From an uncultured Granulosicoccus sp. (GTDB lineage: Bacteria > Pseudomonadota > Gammaproteobacteria > Granulosicoccales > Granulosicoccaceae), in NCBI GenBank assembly GCA_937991945.1, contig CALKLO010000011.1:24344-88343 (forward strand): 64,000 nucleotides of DNA, given 5' to 3'. Shown in pieces: positions 39,975 through 50,651 of the stretch. Positions within the stretch are counted from its first letter, which is position 1; every line of letters begins with the position of its first letter. The position numbers and the translations under genes are program-made. The notes below the pieces were generated by a model. That model searched no databases. It saw nothing but the letters and a program-made list of their open reading frames with translations, and was not told the origin of the DNA.

Positions 39975-40007
39975 CTGCTATCGGTGTATTAACAACACCG
40001 ATAGCAG
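39975..40007. terminator. Hairpin between convergent SDR and glyA
   Basis: CTGCTATCGGTGT-ATTAACA-ACACCGATAGCAG, perfect 13-bp stem. Confidence 0.7.
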
Positions 40008-40023
40008 CTACTGCCTTAACGAC

Positions 40024-41301
40024 TTAGCTATAAATAGGAAAACGCTTAGTCAGAGCCATGACATCCGTTGCCACCGCTTTTTCTACTTCTGCATTACCTT
40101 CCTCGCCGTTTTGAGACAAGCCATCAAGAACACGCAAAATAAGCTGCCCAACTAACTTGAACTCTTCCTCACCGAAACCACGAGTTGTCGCAGCGGGTGT
40201 ACCTAAACGAACACCCGATGTAACGAACGGCGATGCAGGATCAAACGGAATGCTGTTTTTGTTGCACGTAATACAAGCACGACCCAAAGCTGCTTCAGCC
40301 GCTTTACCTGTTACGCCTTTAGGGCGTAAATCAACGAGCATGACGTGCGTGTCAGTACCACCAGAGACCATATCTAGTCCGCCCTCTGCCAGTGTTGCAG
40401 CCAACACCTTCGCATTGCTCACAACCGCTTTTTGGTAGGTTTTGAATTCTGGTTGTTGAGCTTCACCGAATGCAACTGCCTTTGCGGCAATGACGTGCAT
40501 TAATGGTCCGCCTTGCAAACCTGGGAATACCGCAGAATTAAACTTCTTACCCAATGCATCGTCACGAGTCAATATCATGCCGCCGCGTGGTCCGCGCAAA
40601 GTCTTGTGAGTGGTTGTCGTCACTACATGAGCATGATCTAGCGGATTAGGATGCTCTCCTGCCGCCACAAGACCTGAGAAATGCGCCATGTCGACCATGA
40701 AATACGCACCGACTTCATCAGCAATGGCTCTGAAACGTGCAAAATCTATAACACGAGGATAAGCTGAACCACCCGCGATGATTAACGCAGGCTTAGACTT
40801 ACGGGCCTGCGCCTCTAAGGCTTCGTAGTCGATTTGATGAGTGACTTCATCAACACCGTAAGTTACCGCATCGAACCATTTACCAGACTGATTGACCGGT
40901 GAACCGTGAGTTAGGTGACCACCCGCGGCTAAATCCATACCCATGAAAGTATCGCCAGGCTTGATTAACGCAAGAAATACAGCCTGGTTGGCCTGCGCGC
41001 CTGAATGCGGCTGCACATTAGCGTAAGAACAGTCGTACAACGCACAAGCTCGCTCGATGGCTAGGGTTTCTGCAGTATCGACGTGCTCGCAACCGCCGTA
41101 GTAACGCTTACCCGGGTAGCCTTCAGCATACTTATTGGTCATGACCGAGCCTTGTGCCTGCATGACAGCAGCTGACACGATGTTCTCGGACGCGATCAGT
41201 TCAATTTCATGTTGCTGACGGCCTAACTCGCTATCGATAGCCGCTTGAATAGCAGGGTCTCGATCAGCAAGATCAGACTTGAAAAAATCGGTAAGGCTCA
41301 T
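40024..41301 (-). CDS. glyA: Serine hydroxymethyltransferase
   Basis: [43 protein letters not shown]. Confidence 0.98.
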   Translation of the reverse strand: MSLTDFFKSDLADRDPAIQAAIDSELGRQQHEIELIASENIVSAAVMQAQGSVMTNKYAEGYPGKRYYGGCEHVDTAETLAIERACALYDCSYANVQPHSGAQANQAVFLALIKPGDTFMGMDLAAGGHLTHGSPVNQSGKWFDAVTYGVDEVTHQIDYEALEAQARKSKPALIIAGGSAYPRVIDFARFRAIADEVGAYFMVDMAHFSGLVAAGEHPNPLDHAHVVTTTTHKTLRGPRGGMILTRDDALGKKFNSAVFPGLQGGPLMHVIAAKAVAFGEAQQPEFKTYQKAVVSNAKVLAATLAEGGLDMVSGGTDTHVMLVDLRPKGVTGKAAEAALGRACITCNKNSIPFDPASPFVTSGVRLGTPAATTRGFGEEEFKLVGQLILRVLDGLSQNGEEGNAEVEKAVATDVMALTKRFPIYS

Positions 41302-41412
41302 TTTTTTAAAGCTCCTAAGAATGTACTAAAGCAGAGATACTAGATACCCTCTATTATGCCTACGTGGGCCTCTCTTCGCGAGTGGATGACGTACTAAAGA
41401 GCAACTAATTCA

Positions 41413-43947
41413 ATGCCATTGAATCGCCTAAAAACAGTTAGCGTGACCCAGTACGACGAAACCCTTGCTTTGGATGGCACCGAGCTGCCCAACTGGAAGC
41501 ACGTTACTGGGGAGCTGACGAGCCGGTCTGCTGAGCAAATACAGCAGCAACAAGCCAACATTGCCAGGCTCCTTAGAGCGAACGGTATCGCCTACAGCTC
41601 GTTGTCAGACGCTGAAGAATCCTCTCGGCCGTGGAATTTAGATCTGGCCCCCTTCGTCGTGGAACCCAAGGACTGGAGCTGGCTCAAGTCTGCTCTTGAT
41701 CAGCGGGCACGCCTTAAAGAAGCCATATTTGCTGATATTTACTCGGATCAACAGCTGCTTAAGTCCGGTTTGATACCCCCTGCCATGATCTACGCCCACC
41801 GTGGATATTTGCGCGATGCCGTCAACCCAAACACCACTCAAAAGTTGCCACTGTTTAGTTCAGATTTGGCTCGTACCAAAACAGGCAACTGGTATGTCGT
41901 AGACGACATTTGCCAATACCCAGAGGGCAGCGGCTACGCATTGGAAAACCGCTTAGCAATAACCCAGACCACGCCCAAATTATTTGGCTCCTCCCGTGTT
42001 CTGCGTATTGCCAGTTATTTTAAAAACATTCAACGCTATATCAGCGAATTGTCATCATCCGATGATCGCTGCGTTTTGCTGGCACCCGGCCCCACACACC
42101 CTCACTACTTTGAAATTGCCTACTTGGCAAAATACTTGGGCTACACATTGGTGCATACGGGAGATCTCACCGTTAGAGACAACCGGGTCTTTTTAAAAAC
42201 CGTGTCAGGCCTAGGACGCGTATCTGTCATATTCCGATTCGTTGACGATACCAACATCGACCCTTTGGCTATTGGACAAGCTAGTGCTCGTGGTATCACG
42301 GGGCTGTTTCAAGCGGTACGTGCTGGCGGTGTGAAGGTCATCAACCCACTCGGTGCTGGTGTACTTGAAAACCCTGCGCTCAACACGTGTTTGCCTGAGC
42401 TATGCGAAGAGCTATTAGGGGAATCGCTTAAACTCAATGGAGCTCCTACGTTCTGGTTAGGGGACTCCGAGCACCGAGATCACTTTAACAGTCATCGCCA
42501 AGACCTTCTAGTCACTGACGTCAACAATACAAACCTGTTGTTAGATCCACAGCGAATGAAAGGTGAGGATCTAGAACTACTGCTTAACAATATAGATCGA
42601 ACCCCCGAACGCTATGTGGCATTTGAGCGCATAGATAGATCAGTTGCGCCAAGTTTTCGCGGAACTGAACTAGTACCGCGAAAAATCACTATTCGTATGT
42701 ACGTGGTTAAACATGAGCAGTCCTATGAAGCACTACCCGGTGGGCTTTGTCTTCTTGACAGTGATGAGATAGGGCGCCGACCCACGTTTGAAACTGGCAT
42801 TGGTAGCAAAGACACGTGGGTTATTGCAGATGGCCCTATTAAACCGATCAGCCTACTCAATAACTCGGTTAATGCTAGTGATTTTTCTGTAGTCGACGGT
42901 GAATTACCCAGTCGTGTTGCAGAAAATTTGTTTTGGATGGGACGCAATGCAGAGCGCTGCGAAAAAACGCTTCGCCTCCTACGCGCGGTTCTTCAAACGC
43001 TGCGAACTAACACTCATCATTCAGCGAAGGAATTCCAAAACCCAACACTGGAAGCACTTCTGCGTGCAACGACACAAACAACTGGCACCGTACCCGGATT
43101 TATCGGGCGTGGTGCGAACAAACGATTGCAGTCACCTCAAAAAGAGCTGCTGTCGTTGCTCACCGATGTCAACCGAGCTGGCACTCTGCCCTACTCTCTG
43201 AAATCATTGTCACGCAGTGCTTCGGCCGTTAGAGATAGAGTGTCTACCGAGCTGTTACACGTATTAAATAAACTAGAAGACACCCGTTTATTTTTAACGC
43301 ACAAAATAAAAGCATCACCACTGCAAGAAGAAACAGGGGAGTTGGATTTAATATCAGGGCATCTGGATGACTCACTCATGACGTTGTCGGCATTTACTGG
43401 GCTAGCGCATGAAAATTTCTCCCACGGTGATGGGTGGCGTTTTATGATGTTAGGGCGACGACTAGAGCGTATTACCCACACGTCGTCCATCATCAACACG
43501 ATGCTATCCAGGCAACACGAAGACATAGAAATACTAGAAGCGTTATTAAAATTGTTCGACAGCAGCATGACCTACCGTAGTCGCTACCGTAGTCAATTTG
43601 ATGGGTACAATGTGCTTCGCTTGCTGCTGCTAGATGAGGACAACCCTCGCTCTCTAGCATTTCAATTTCGAGAAGTTGAAAAAGAGATCGCTCTGCTACC
43701 CGGGCGCCGCCGCATTCAACCCGGTGACCCGTTAGCGCGGCTAGCTTTTTCAGGGTTGAGCCGTATTCGGCTTGCAGACACGTACGCATTGATCAATGCC
43801 AAACGCGATGCCAGGCAAAGCTTACCTAAATTTTTAACCGTATTGGAAGGTCTGCCCAACAGCATGGCTGAAGTACTTAGTGCCACTTACTTCACACACG
43901 TGGAGTCCAGCCAGCAGTTGTCTGACATCCACCCAACAAAGCACTGA
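41413..43947 (+). CDS. Circularly permuted ATP-grasp (type 2) domain fused to C-terminal alpha-E domain
   Basis: 844 aa; N-terminal region collinear with the 44858-46345 ATP-grasp protein (RLKEAIFADIYSDQQLLKSGLIP, YVVDDICQYPEGSGYALENR, GIGSKDTWV); C-terminal ELPSRVAENLFWMGRNAERCEKTLRLLRAV. Confidence 0.88.
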   Translation: MPLNRLKTVSVTQYDETLALDGTELPNWKHVTGELTSRSAEQIQQQQANIARLLRANGIAYSSLSDAEESSRPWNLDLAPFVVEPKDWSWLKSALDQRARLKEAIFADIYSDQQLLKSGLIPPAMIYAHRGYLRDAVNPNTTQKLPLFSSDLARTKTGNWYVVDDICQYPEGSGYALENRLAITQTTPKLFGSSRVLRIASYFKNIQRYISELSSSDDRCVLLAPGPTHPHYFEIAYLAKYLGYTLVHTGDLTVRDNRVFLKTVSGLGRVSVIFRFVDDTNIDPLAIGQASARGITGLFQAVRAGGVKVINPLGAGVLENPALNTCLPELCEELLGESLKLNGAPTFWLGDSEHRDHFNSHRQDLLVTDVNNTNLLLDPQRMKGEDLELLLNNIDRTPERYVAFERIDRSVAPSFRGTELVPRKITIRMYVVKHEQSYEALPGGLCLLDSDEIGRRPTFETGIGSKDTWVIADGPIKPISLLNNSVNASDFSVVDGELPSRVAENLFWMGRNAERCEKTLRLLRAVLQTLRTNTHHSAKEFQNPTLEALLRATTQTTGTVPGFIGRGANKRLQSPQKELLSLLTDVNRAGTLPYSLKSLSRSASAVRDRVSTELLHVLNKLEDTRLFLTHKIKASPLQEETGELDLISGHLDDSLMTLSAFTGLAHENFSHGDGWRFMMLGRRLERITHTSSIINTMLSRQHEDIEILEALLKLFDSSMTYRSRYRSQFDGYNVLRLLLLDEDNPRSLAFQFREVEKEIALLPGRRRIQPGDPLARLAFSGLSRIRLADTYALINAKRDARQSLPKFLTVLEGLPNSMAEVLSATYFTHVESSQQLSDIHPTKH

Positions 43948-43959
43948 GGTGTCACGATC

Positions 43960-44889
43960 ATGAAACTACAGGTAAGACACCGCACCCATTATGACTACGC
44001 AAGCCCAGCCAGCTTATCCAACAATCATATTTGCCTGCAGCCGCGAGACACGCCAAACCAACAATGTTTGAACAGCCGTGTTGATGTTAATCCAGAACCT
44101 AAATCTATTGACTACCAACAAGATGTCTTCGGTAACAATGTCCTGCAGTTTAATTTAAGCCGACACCACAATCAGTGCGAAATTATTGTCACCTCGTTGG
44201 TAGAAACGGCAGACATCGTGTCAACGCTTCCCGAGTCACTGAAACAAGCTGACAATATCGCTCGTATAAAGCAACTAAAAAACAACGATGCCCTGATGGC
44301 TGTCGAGTGTTTGCTGCCATCGCCCTACATTCAGCCAACTCAAACTCAAGATCACTATATAAAAGAGATACCGCTCACCACACAAACCGTGATTGAGTAC
44401 TCAAACGAACTCATGTCTCATATATTCAACACGTTTGAATACCAATCAGGCTTCTCCACACTGATAACGCCATTGAGTGAAATTTATGCGGCGCGCAAAG
44501 GCGTTTGTCAAGATTTTGCGCACTTGGCAATCAGTGTTCTTAGACGTCAAGGCATACCTGCGCGCTATGTAAGCGGTTACTTAGAAACATTGCCACCACC
44601 CGGTCAAACAAAGCTACAAGGCGCTGACGCATCACATGCATGGTTCTCAGTATTTGACGCAGATAACGGCTGGTTTGACTTCGATCCAACTAACAATAAA
44701 CGCCCTGATAAGCAATATATTACGACGGCTTGGGGACGTGATTACGGAGATGTCGCACCAGTGAAAGGAGTCGTGTATGGTGGTGGAAAGCACTCACTTA
44801 CAGTAGAGGTTGATGTCAATCGAACAGGCAATACAACCCTAAGTCAAACGGAGCCAAATGTTTATGCCAGGTCGGTGGACAAACTATAA
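43960..44889 (+). CDS. Transglutaminase-family protein (Bact_transglu_N plus transglutaminase core)
   Basis: MKLQVRHRTHYDYASPASLSNNHICLQPR; catalytic GVCQDFAHL, ASHAWFSVF, FDFDPTNN. Confidence 0.92.
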   Translation: MKLQVRHRTHYDYASPASLSNNHICLQPRDTPNQQCLNSRVDVNPEPKSIDYQQDVFGNNVLQFNLSRHHNQCEIIVTSLVETADIVSTLPESLKQADNIARIKQLKNNDALMAVECLLPSPYIQPTQTQDHYIKEIPLTTQTVIEYSNELMSHIFNTFEYQSGFSTLITPLSEIYAARKGVCQDFAHLAISVLRRQGIPARYVSGYLETLPPPGQTKLQGADASHAWFSVFDADNGWFDFDPTNNKRPDKQYITTAWGRDYGDVAPVKGVVYGGGKHSLTVEVDVNRTGNTTLSQTEPNVYARSVDKL

Positions 44890-46345
44890 AAGCGCTAGTT
44901 TTGATGAGCTCATTGACAACAACGGTACCCCCAGACCTGCAGCTGAAAAGTTAGCCCGTTGGTTCGACACGCTAAGCACCGAAGACTTAGAACTTCGCGA
45001 AACAGCCGCCAAGCTTGCTATACAACAGATGGGCATCACGTTCACTGTTTACTCTGACAAAGGCAACATCGATCGAGAATGGCCCCTCGATATCATCCCA
45101 AGAATTATAGATGCACAAGAATGGAGCGGTGTTGAGAACGGCCTCAAGCAGAGACTAAAAGCTCTCAACTTATTCATTGATGATATCTACAACGATCAAC
45201 GCATCCTTAACGAGAATATTGTTCCTAGAGCACTAATCGAATCATCTGCCAATTTTCGAAGTGAATGTAAAGGCATCAAACCAGCACACAATGTGTGGGC
45301 TAATATCTGCGGCACCGATTTAGTACGAAGTGAAGACGGCACGCTCTACGTATTGGAGGACAACCTACGGGTACCCTCGGGCGTCTCCTACATGATCGAA
45401 AACCGCGAGGTTATGAAACGCGTCATGCCAGAGGTATTCCGCGAATGCCACATTCAACCGGTCGACAACTACACCAGTGATCTGCACCAGATGCTGTGCT
45501 CTTTAACAGAGCAACCCGACCCAACACTGTGCGTACTAACCCCGGGTGTATTCAACTCTGCTTATTTTGAACACTGCTTTTTGGCTCAAGAAATTGGTGC
45601 TGAATTGGTTGAGGGCCGTGATCTTTTCGTCGCTGATGACGGTTACGTGTACATGAGAAATGTCGGTGATAAACAACGAGTCGATGTCATCTATCGCCGC
45701 GTAGACGACGAATTCTTAGATCCCGATTGTTTCAACCCAGCCTCCACGTTGGGTGTACGTGGGCTTATCAAGGCCTGGAAATCAGGCAAGGTCGCTATAG
45801 CCAATGCACCGGGTGCAGGCGTTGCTGACGACAAAGTCATTTATTCCTACGTGCCCGACATCATTCGCTACTACCTCAATGAAGAACCCCTCATTGCGAA
45901 TGTCCCCACATATCGTTGTGAGAACATTGAAGAACGCAACTATGTCCTAGACAACCTGCCCTCATTGGTTGTTAAACCAGCCAATGAATCGGGTGGATAC
46001 GGCATGCTTATCGGGCCTCAAAGCACACCCGAGGAGCAAGCTGACATGGCTGAGAATATAAAAAACAACCCGAGAAACTATATAGGCCAGCCCACCTTGA
46101 GTTTGTCTACCGTTCCGACTCTAAGCGATTCTGACATAGAAGCGAGGCACATTGATCTTCGACCTTTCGTGCTTCAAGGTTCCGATATTTCTGTCACTAC
46201 CGGAGGGCTCACTCGGGTGGCGCTTGTGAAAGGCTCGCTGGTTGTTAACTCATCGCAAGGCGGTGGCAGTAAAGACACATGGGTGGTTCATTGCGATGAT
46301 GCGCCAAAGAGCTCCAGCTCGCAGCAATCACAGCAGCAATCCTGA
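44858..46345 (+). CDS. Circularly permuted type 2 ATP-grasp protein
   Basis: NLFIDDIYNDQRIL, LYVLEDNLRVPSGVSYMIENR, LVVKPANESGGYGMLIGP, RHIDLRPFVL, GGLTRVALVKGSLVVNSSQGGGSKDTWV. Confidence 0.94.
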   Translation: MFMPGRWTNYKSASFDELIDNNGTPRPAAEKLARWFDTLSTEDLELRETAAKLAIQQMGITFTVYSDKGNIDREWPLDIIPRIIDAQEWSGVENGLKQRLKALNLFIDDIYNDQRILNENIVPRALIESSANFRSECKGIKPAHNVWANICGTDLVRSEDGTLYVLEDNLRVPSGVSYMIENREVMKRVMPEVFRECHIQPVDNYTSDLHQMLCSLTEQPDPTLCVLTPGVFNSAYFEHCFLAQEIGAELVEGRDLFVADDGYVYMRNVGDKQRVDVIYRRVDDEFLDPDCFNPASTLGVRGLIKAWKSGKVAIANAPGAGVADDKVIYSYVPDIIRYYLNEEPLIANVPTYRCENIEERNYVLDNLPSLVVKPANESGGYGMLIGPQSTPEEQADMAENIKNNPRNYIGQPTLSLSTVPTLSDSDIEARHIDLRPFVLQGSDISVTTGGLTRVALVKGSLVVNSSQGGGSKDTWVVHCDDAPKSSSSQQSQQQS

Positions 46346-46357
46346 GGAACGTTATTT

Positions 46358-47314
46358 ATGCTAGCTCGTGTTGCCGAAAATATTTACTGGCTGAGTCGCT
46401 ATTTTGAACGTGCGGAAAACAACGTACGTTTAATCAATGCACACAGTAATTTACTCATGGACTTACCGTTGGTAGACGACCACGACGGTTGGATGCCACT
46501 CATCTCAATTAATGGACAAGATGACGAATTCTCTGAAAAGTATCTCAGTGCAAATGAGCAAAACGTCGTCCATTTTTTACTCGCTGACAAATCGAACTCA
46601 AGCTCATTAATTAATGCCTTCTTTGCCATCAAAGGTAACTTACGTTCTTGCCGAGATGTAGTCCCTAAAAACGTCTTCGAAGACATCAATAGCCTATGTC
46701 GCATGGTCATAGAGAATATCGATAGCTCATTGTCTTCACCTTCGCAAAGACAGGCTTTTCTTCGCACCATTGAAAGCAGACTGCAGGCCATAGCCAGTGG
46801 CTTGAATTGTAATATGTGCCACGATTTAGGCTATTTGTTAATGCGCATGGGTTGTTACCTAGAACGCGCTGACATGACATCACGCATTATCGATGTGCAA
46901 TCAACACGATTATCTGCGGTTAACACAGCCCCTGAAATAATGGCCATACAAGCGCAACGCTGGGTATCTGTATTGCGTTCATTGGCTGCTAACCAAATGT
47001 TTCGACAACACGTTCGGCGCCCAGTGAATGGCCCTGATACCTTGACGTTTTTATTGCTCAATACACGGCTGCCTCGTTCCTACTCATTTTGCCTAGATCA
47101 TCTTGAGCAATGCGTAAAAGCGCTGAAAAACCCTGAGCATGTCATAGCGGCTATTGGGACATTACAAGACAAATTAAAGTCGGCTAACTTTACAACGCTT
47201 GCTCGCGACCCAGTGGGGCTTCATGATTTTCTGGACGAGCTACAACTTGGCATGCTGAACGTTAGCGCCGCAATCTCCACCACCTATTTCCCGCCCCTAC
47301 AGGATTCGGAATGA
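46358..47314 (+). CDS. Alpha-E domain protein
   Basis: MLARVAENIYWLSRYFERAENNVRLINAHSNLLMDL; Y-LERADMTSRIID. Confidence 0.93.
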   Translation: MLARVAENIYWLSRYFERAENNVRLINAHSNLLMDLPLVDDHDGWMPLISINGQDDEFSEKYLSANEQNVVHFLLADKSNSSSLINAFFAIKGNLRSCRDVVPKNVFEDINSLCRMVIENIDSSLSSPSQRQAFLRTIESRLQAIASGLNCNMCHDLGYLLMRMGCYLERADMTSRIIDVQSTRLSAVNTAPEIMAIQAQRWVSVLRSLAANQMFRQHVRRPVNGPDTLTFLLLNTRLPRSYSFCLDHLEQCVKALKNPEHVIAAIGTLQDKLKSANFTTLARDPVGLHDFLDELQLGMLNVSAAISTTYFPPLQDSE

Positions 47315-50300
47315 GCATTCGCATTGCGATAGACCACACCACCGTCTATACGTATGACAAACCCGTCAGCCTGGACCCGCATATCATTCGCCTCAGGCCG
47401 GCGCCGCACTGTAGAACACCCATTTTAAGCTACAGTCTGAAAGTTGAACCTTCTACTCACTTTCTTAACTGGCAACAGGACCCGTTCGGCAATTACCTTG
47501 CGCGACTGGTTTTCCCTGAGAAATGCAAACAACTGTCGGTAACCGTCGATCTGGTGGCAGAGCTCACCGTCATTAACCCATTTGATTTCTTCGTTGAAGA
47601 ATCAGCCGAAACCTTCCCGTTTGAATATAGCGCCGTGAATAGGCAAGAGCTGTCGCCATACCTTGAGGTTGGTGATGCCTCACCCATATTAGCCGCGTGG
47701 CTTACACACAATACGCCTGAAAAAATACGCTGCATCGATGCGTTGGTGGCCATCAACCAAGCGGTTCATCGCGATGTGGCTTATCAGCTTCGCATGGAAC
47801 CCGGCGTACAAAGCAGTGAAGATACGCTAACGCTGGCAAAAGGCTCCTGTCGCGATAGTGGCTGGTTGCTAGTAGAAGTATTAAGGCACATGGGGCTTGC
47901 CGCCCGATTTGTCTCTGGATATCTCGTACAGCTAACACCGGATGTAAAGTCCATTGATGGCCCTGTCGGCGCCGAAGCTGACTTTACCGATCTTCACGCA
48001 TGGGCAGAAGTCTATCTACCTGGCGCTGGCTGGGTAGGCCTTGATCCAACCTCAGGACTTTTCGCAGGTGAAGGGCACATACCCCTAGCTTGCACACCTC
48101 AACCGGTCAGTGCCGCTCCCATCAGTGGCAGTGCTAGTGGTGTAGCCGACGATTTCTATTTCCATAATCGTGTGAGTCGCTTTGACGAACGCCCGAGAGT
48201 CACACTGCCCTACGATGAGAAACAATGGGGACGCATCCTGACACTGGGTGAACAGGTTGATACTAAACTTGAGCAGCAAGATGTTCGTTTAACCATGGGT
48301 GGGGAACCCACGTTTGTATCCGTTGATGATGTGGAAAGCCCCGAATGGAACACCGCCGCATTAGGTGAGCAAAAACTAGAGCGTGCAGGCGTCTTGTTGC
48401 ACAAACTCCGCGATGCGTTCGCACCCAACGGCGTTGTTGCCTACGCACAAGGCAAATGGTATCCAGGTGAACCCACACCAAGATGGGCGTTAATTTGTCA
48501 TTGGCGCACTGATAATAAACCTATCTGGAAAGACCCCAGCCGTCTGAGTACGCCAGGCATAGACAAAGCCGACAAAAGTGATGCACTCAATTTTATGCGT
48601 CATTTGTGTGCTGAATTGCAGCTGGATAGCTCCTACATTAAAGCCTTGCATGAAGACCCGCTTCACCATCTTCATCTTGAATCCATGCTGCCTGATGCTA
48701 CATCCCTTGATTCTCTCAACTTAAAAGACAGCAGTGCTCGGCGTCACTTAGTGAATCAGTTATCTGAAGGCATAGACGAACCTGTCGGGTACATGTTGCC
48801 GCTAACCCATATAGCAATGAAAGATGCCTACTGGAAAAGTAGTGAATGGCCTTTGCGCCGCGAAGAAGTCTTTCTCATGCCTGGTGATTCACCTGCAGGT
48901 TTAAGACTGCCATTAGCATCGCTACCTGACAGCGACAGTGTCGACGATGAAGCGAATAGCGTGCTTGCCGATATCTTTGACCCAGCAAGCCCCTTACCCA
49001 CTCCCGGTGAATCAAGATCACACAAAAAAATCGGCGCTCGAGGCTCTGATGACACGGTTGTTCGCACCACATTGTGTGCAGAAATCAGGGACGGCTCTTT
49101 ATATATATTCATGCCGCCACTGCAAAGTGCTGAAAGCTGGGTGCAGCTCATGGCAAGCATTGAATACGCAAGCATTCGCGCCAACGTACAGCCCGTGCTC
49201 GAAGGGTATGAGCCTCCTAGAGACCCTCGTCTTCAATCGTTCAGAATCACCCCTGACCCAGGCGTCATTGAAGTCAACATACATCCTTCGGGAAGCTTTT
49301 CTGATCTGGTCAACCGCACAGAAACCATTTACGAAGCCGCTAGAGAATCTCGTCTCGGCGCTGAAAAATTCATGGTTGACGGAAGACACACGGGCACCGG
49401 TGGCGGCAACCACGTGACACTTGGCGGTTCCACACCTGCCGATAGCCCTTTCTTACGACGCCCTGATTTATTACGCAGCCTGATCACTTTTTGGCAACAC
49501 CACCCTAGCCTGTCCTATTTGTTTTCTGGCATGTTCGTGGGACCAACCAGCCAAGCACCGCGTATCGATGAAGCACGTAATGAGTCTTTGTACGAGCTAG
49601 AAATGGCTCTATCCAGACTGCCTACTGGCGAAAGCGATAAACCGTGGTTGGTTGATCGCTTGCTGCGCAATCTACTTATCGACTTAACCGGCAACACACA
49701 TCGAACTGAAATTTGTATCGACAAACTCTATTCCCCGGACGGCCCCGCTGGGCGACTAGGTATCGTGGAACTCAGAGCGTTTGAGATGCCGCCACATGCT
49801 CGAATGAGTGTTGTACAGGCGCTATTAATTCGTTGCTTAGTCAGCCGATTTTGGGATAAGCCTTACACCGGCAAATTAGTCCGCTGGGGCACCGAATTGC
49901 ACGATCGATTTATGTTGCCTCATTACTTGTGGCAAGACATTAATGAAGTCATCAATGATCTTAAAGAGCATGGCTTTGACTTTGATCCAAGCTGGCTTGA
50001 TGCATTTTGGGAGTTTCGTTTCCCTGTTTTTGGTGTGCGTCAAATCGACGGTATCAGCTTGGAAGTTAGAGCAGCCATTGAACCTTGGCATGTACTAGGA
50101 GAAGAAGCAGCCGCAGGCGGTTTAGCACGGTATGTAGATTCTTCGGTTGAACGAGTACAACTTAAGGTCAGTGGCCTGACAGATAATCGTTACAAGGTCA
50201 CTTGCAATGGCTGTGCACTCCCACTGAGAAAAACCGAAACAGCAGGCGAATATATTGTTGGTGTGCGCTATCGCGCTTGGCAGCCCACGTTTGCTCTTCA

Positions 50301-50631
50301 CCCTGACCTACCAGTCGATGCCCCATTAGTGTTCGATGTCATCGATACGTGGACTAATCGAAGCCTAGGCGGCTGCGCTTATCACGTCTCAGACCCTGGT
50401 GGCAGAAGCTATGAGGATGTTCCTGTTAATGCCAATGTGGCTGAATCCAGACGATTAGCTCGGTTTGATGACCACCATACACCGGCAAAAGCTGCAATCA
50501 GAAACCCGGCGAACACGCCAGAAACGACGTTTGTAGCAACACAGGCTTCTGAGAATATTAACGTTAGCGAGGAGCTTCTAGAAAACCCTGAATATCCGTG
50601 TACGGCAGATTTACGTCAACGCTATCGTTAA
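47311..50631 (+). CDS. Transglutaminase-like N-terminal domain fused to DUF2126 (predicted amide-ligase-type domain)
   Basis: IRIAIDHTTVYTYDKPVSLDPHIIRLRPAPHCRTPI; GSCRDSGWLL, DLHAWAEVYLPGAGW; DVRLTMGGEPTFVSVDD, AYAQGKWYPGEPTPRWAL, GRLGIVELRAFEMPPHARMS. Confidence 0.93.
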   Translation: MSIRIAIDHTTVYTYDKPVSLDPHIIRLRPAPHCRTPILSYSLKVEPSTHFLNWQQDPFGNYLARLVFPEKCKQLSVTVDLVAELTVINPFDFFVEESAETFPFEYSAVNRQELSPYLEVGDASPILAAWLTHNTPEKIRCIDALVAINQAVHRDVAYQLRMEPGVQSSEDTLTLAKGSCRDSGWLLVEVLRHMGLAARFVSGYLVQLTPDVKSIDGPVGAEADFTDLHAWAEVYLPGAGWVGLDPTSGLFAGEGHIPLACTPQPVSAAPISGSASGVADDFYFHNRVSRFDERPRVTLPYDEKQWGRILTLGEQVDTKLEQQDVRLTMGGEPTFVSVDDVESPEWNTAALGEQKLERAGVLLHKLRDAFAPNGVVAYAQGKWYPGEPTPRWALICHWRTDNKPIWKDPSRLSTPGIDKADKSDALNFMRHLCAELQLDSSYIKALHEDPLHHLHLESMLPDATSLDSLNLKDSSARRHLVNQLSEGIDEPVGYMLPLTHIAMKDAYWKSSEWPLRREEVFLMPGDSPAGLRLPLASLPDSDSVDDEANSVLADIFDPASPLPTPGESRSHKKIGARGSDDTVVRTTLCAEIRDGSLYIFMPPLQSAESWVQLMASIEYASIRANVQPVLEGYEPPRDPRLQSFRITPDPGVIEVNIHPSGSFSDLVNRTETIYEAARESRLGAEKFMVDGRHTGTGGGNHVTLGGSTPADSPFLRRPDLLRSLITFWQHHPSLSYLFSGMFVGPTSQAPRIDEARNESLYELEMALSRLPTGESDKPWLVDRLLRNLLIDLTGNTHRTEICIDKLYSPDGPAGRLGIVELRAFEMPPHARMSVVQALLIRCLVSRFWDKPYTGKLVRWGTELHDRFMLPHYLWQDINEVINDLKEHGFDFDPSWLDAFWEFRFPVFGVRQIDGISLEVRAAIEPWHVLGEEAAAGGLARYVDSSVERVQLKVSGLTDNRYKVTCNGCALPLRKTETAGEYIVGVRYRAWQPTFALHPDLPVDAPLVFDVIDTWTNRSLGGCAYHVSDPGGRSYEDVPVNANVAESRRLARFDDHHTPAKAAIRNPANTPETTFVATQASENINVSEELLENPEYPCTADLRQRYR

Positions 50632-50651
50632 GTCGTATCGGTGCGGGCTAC

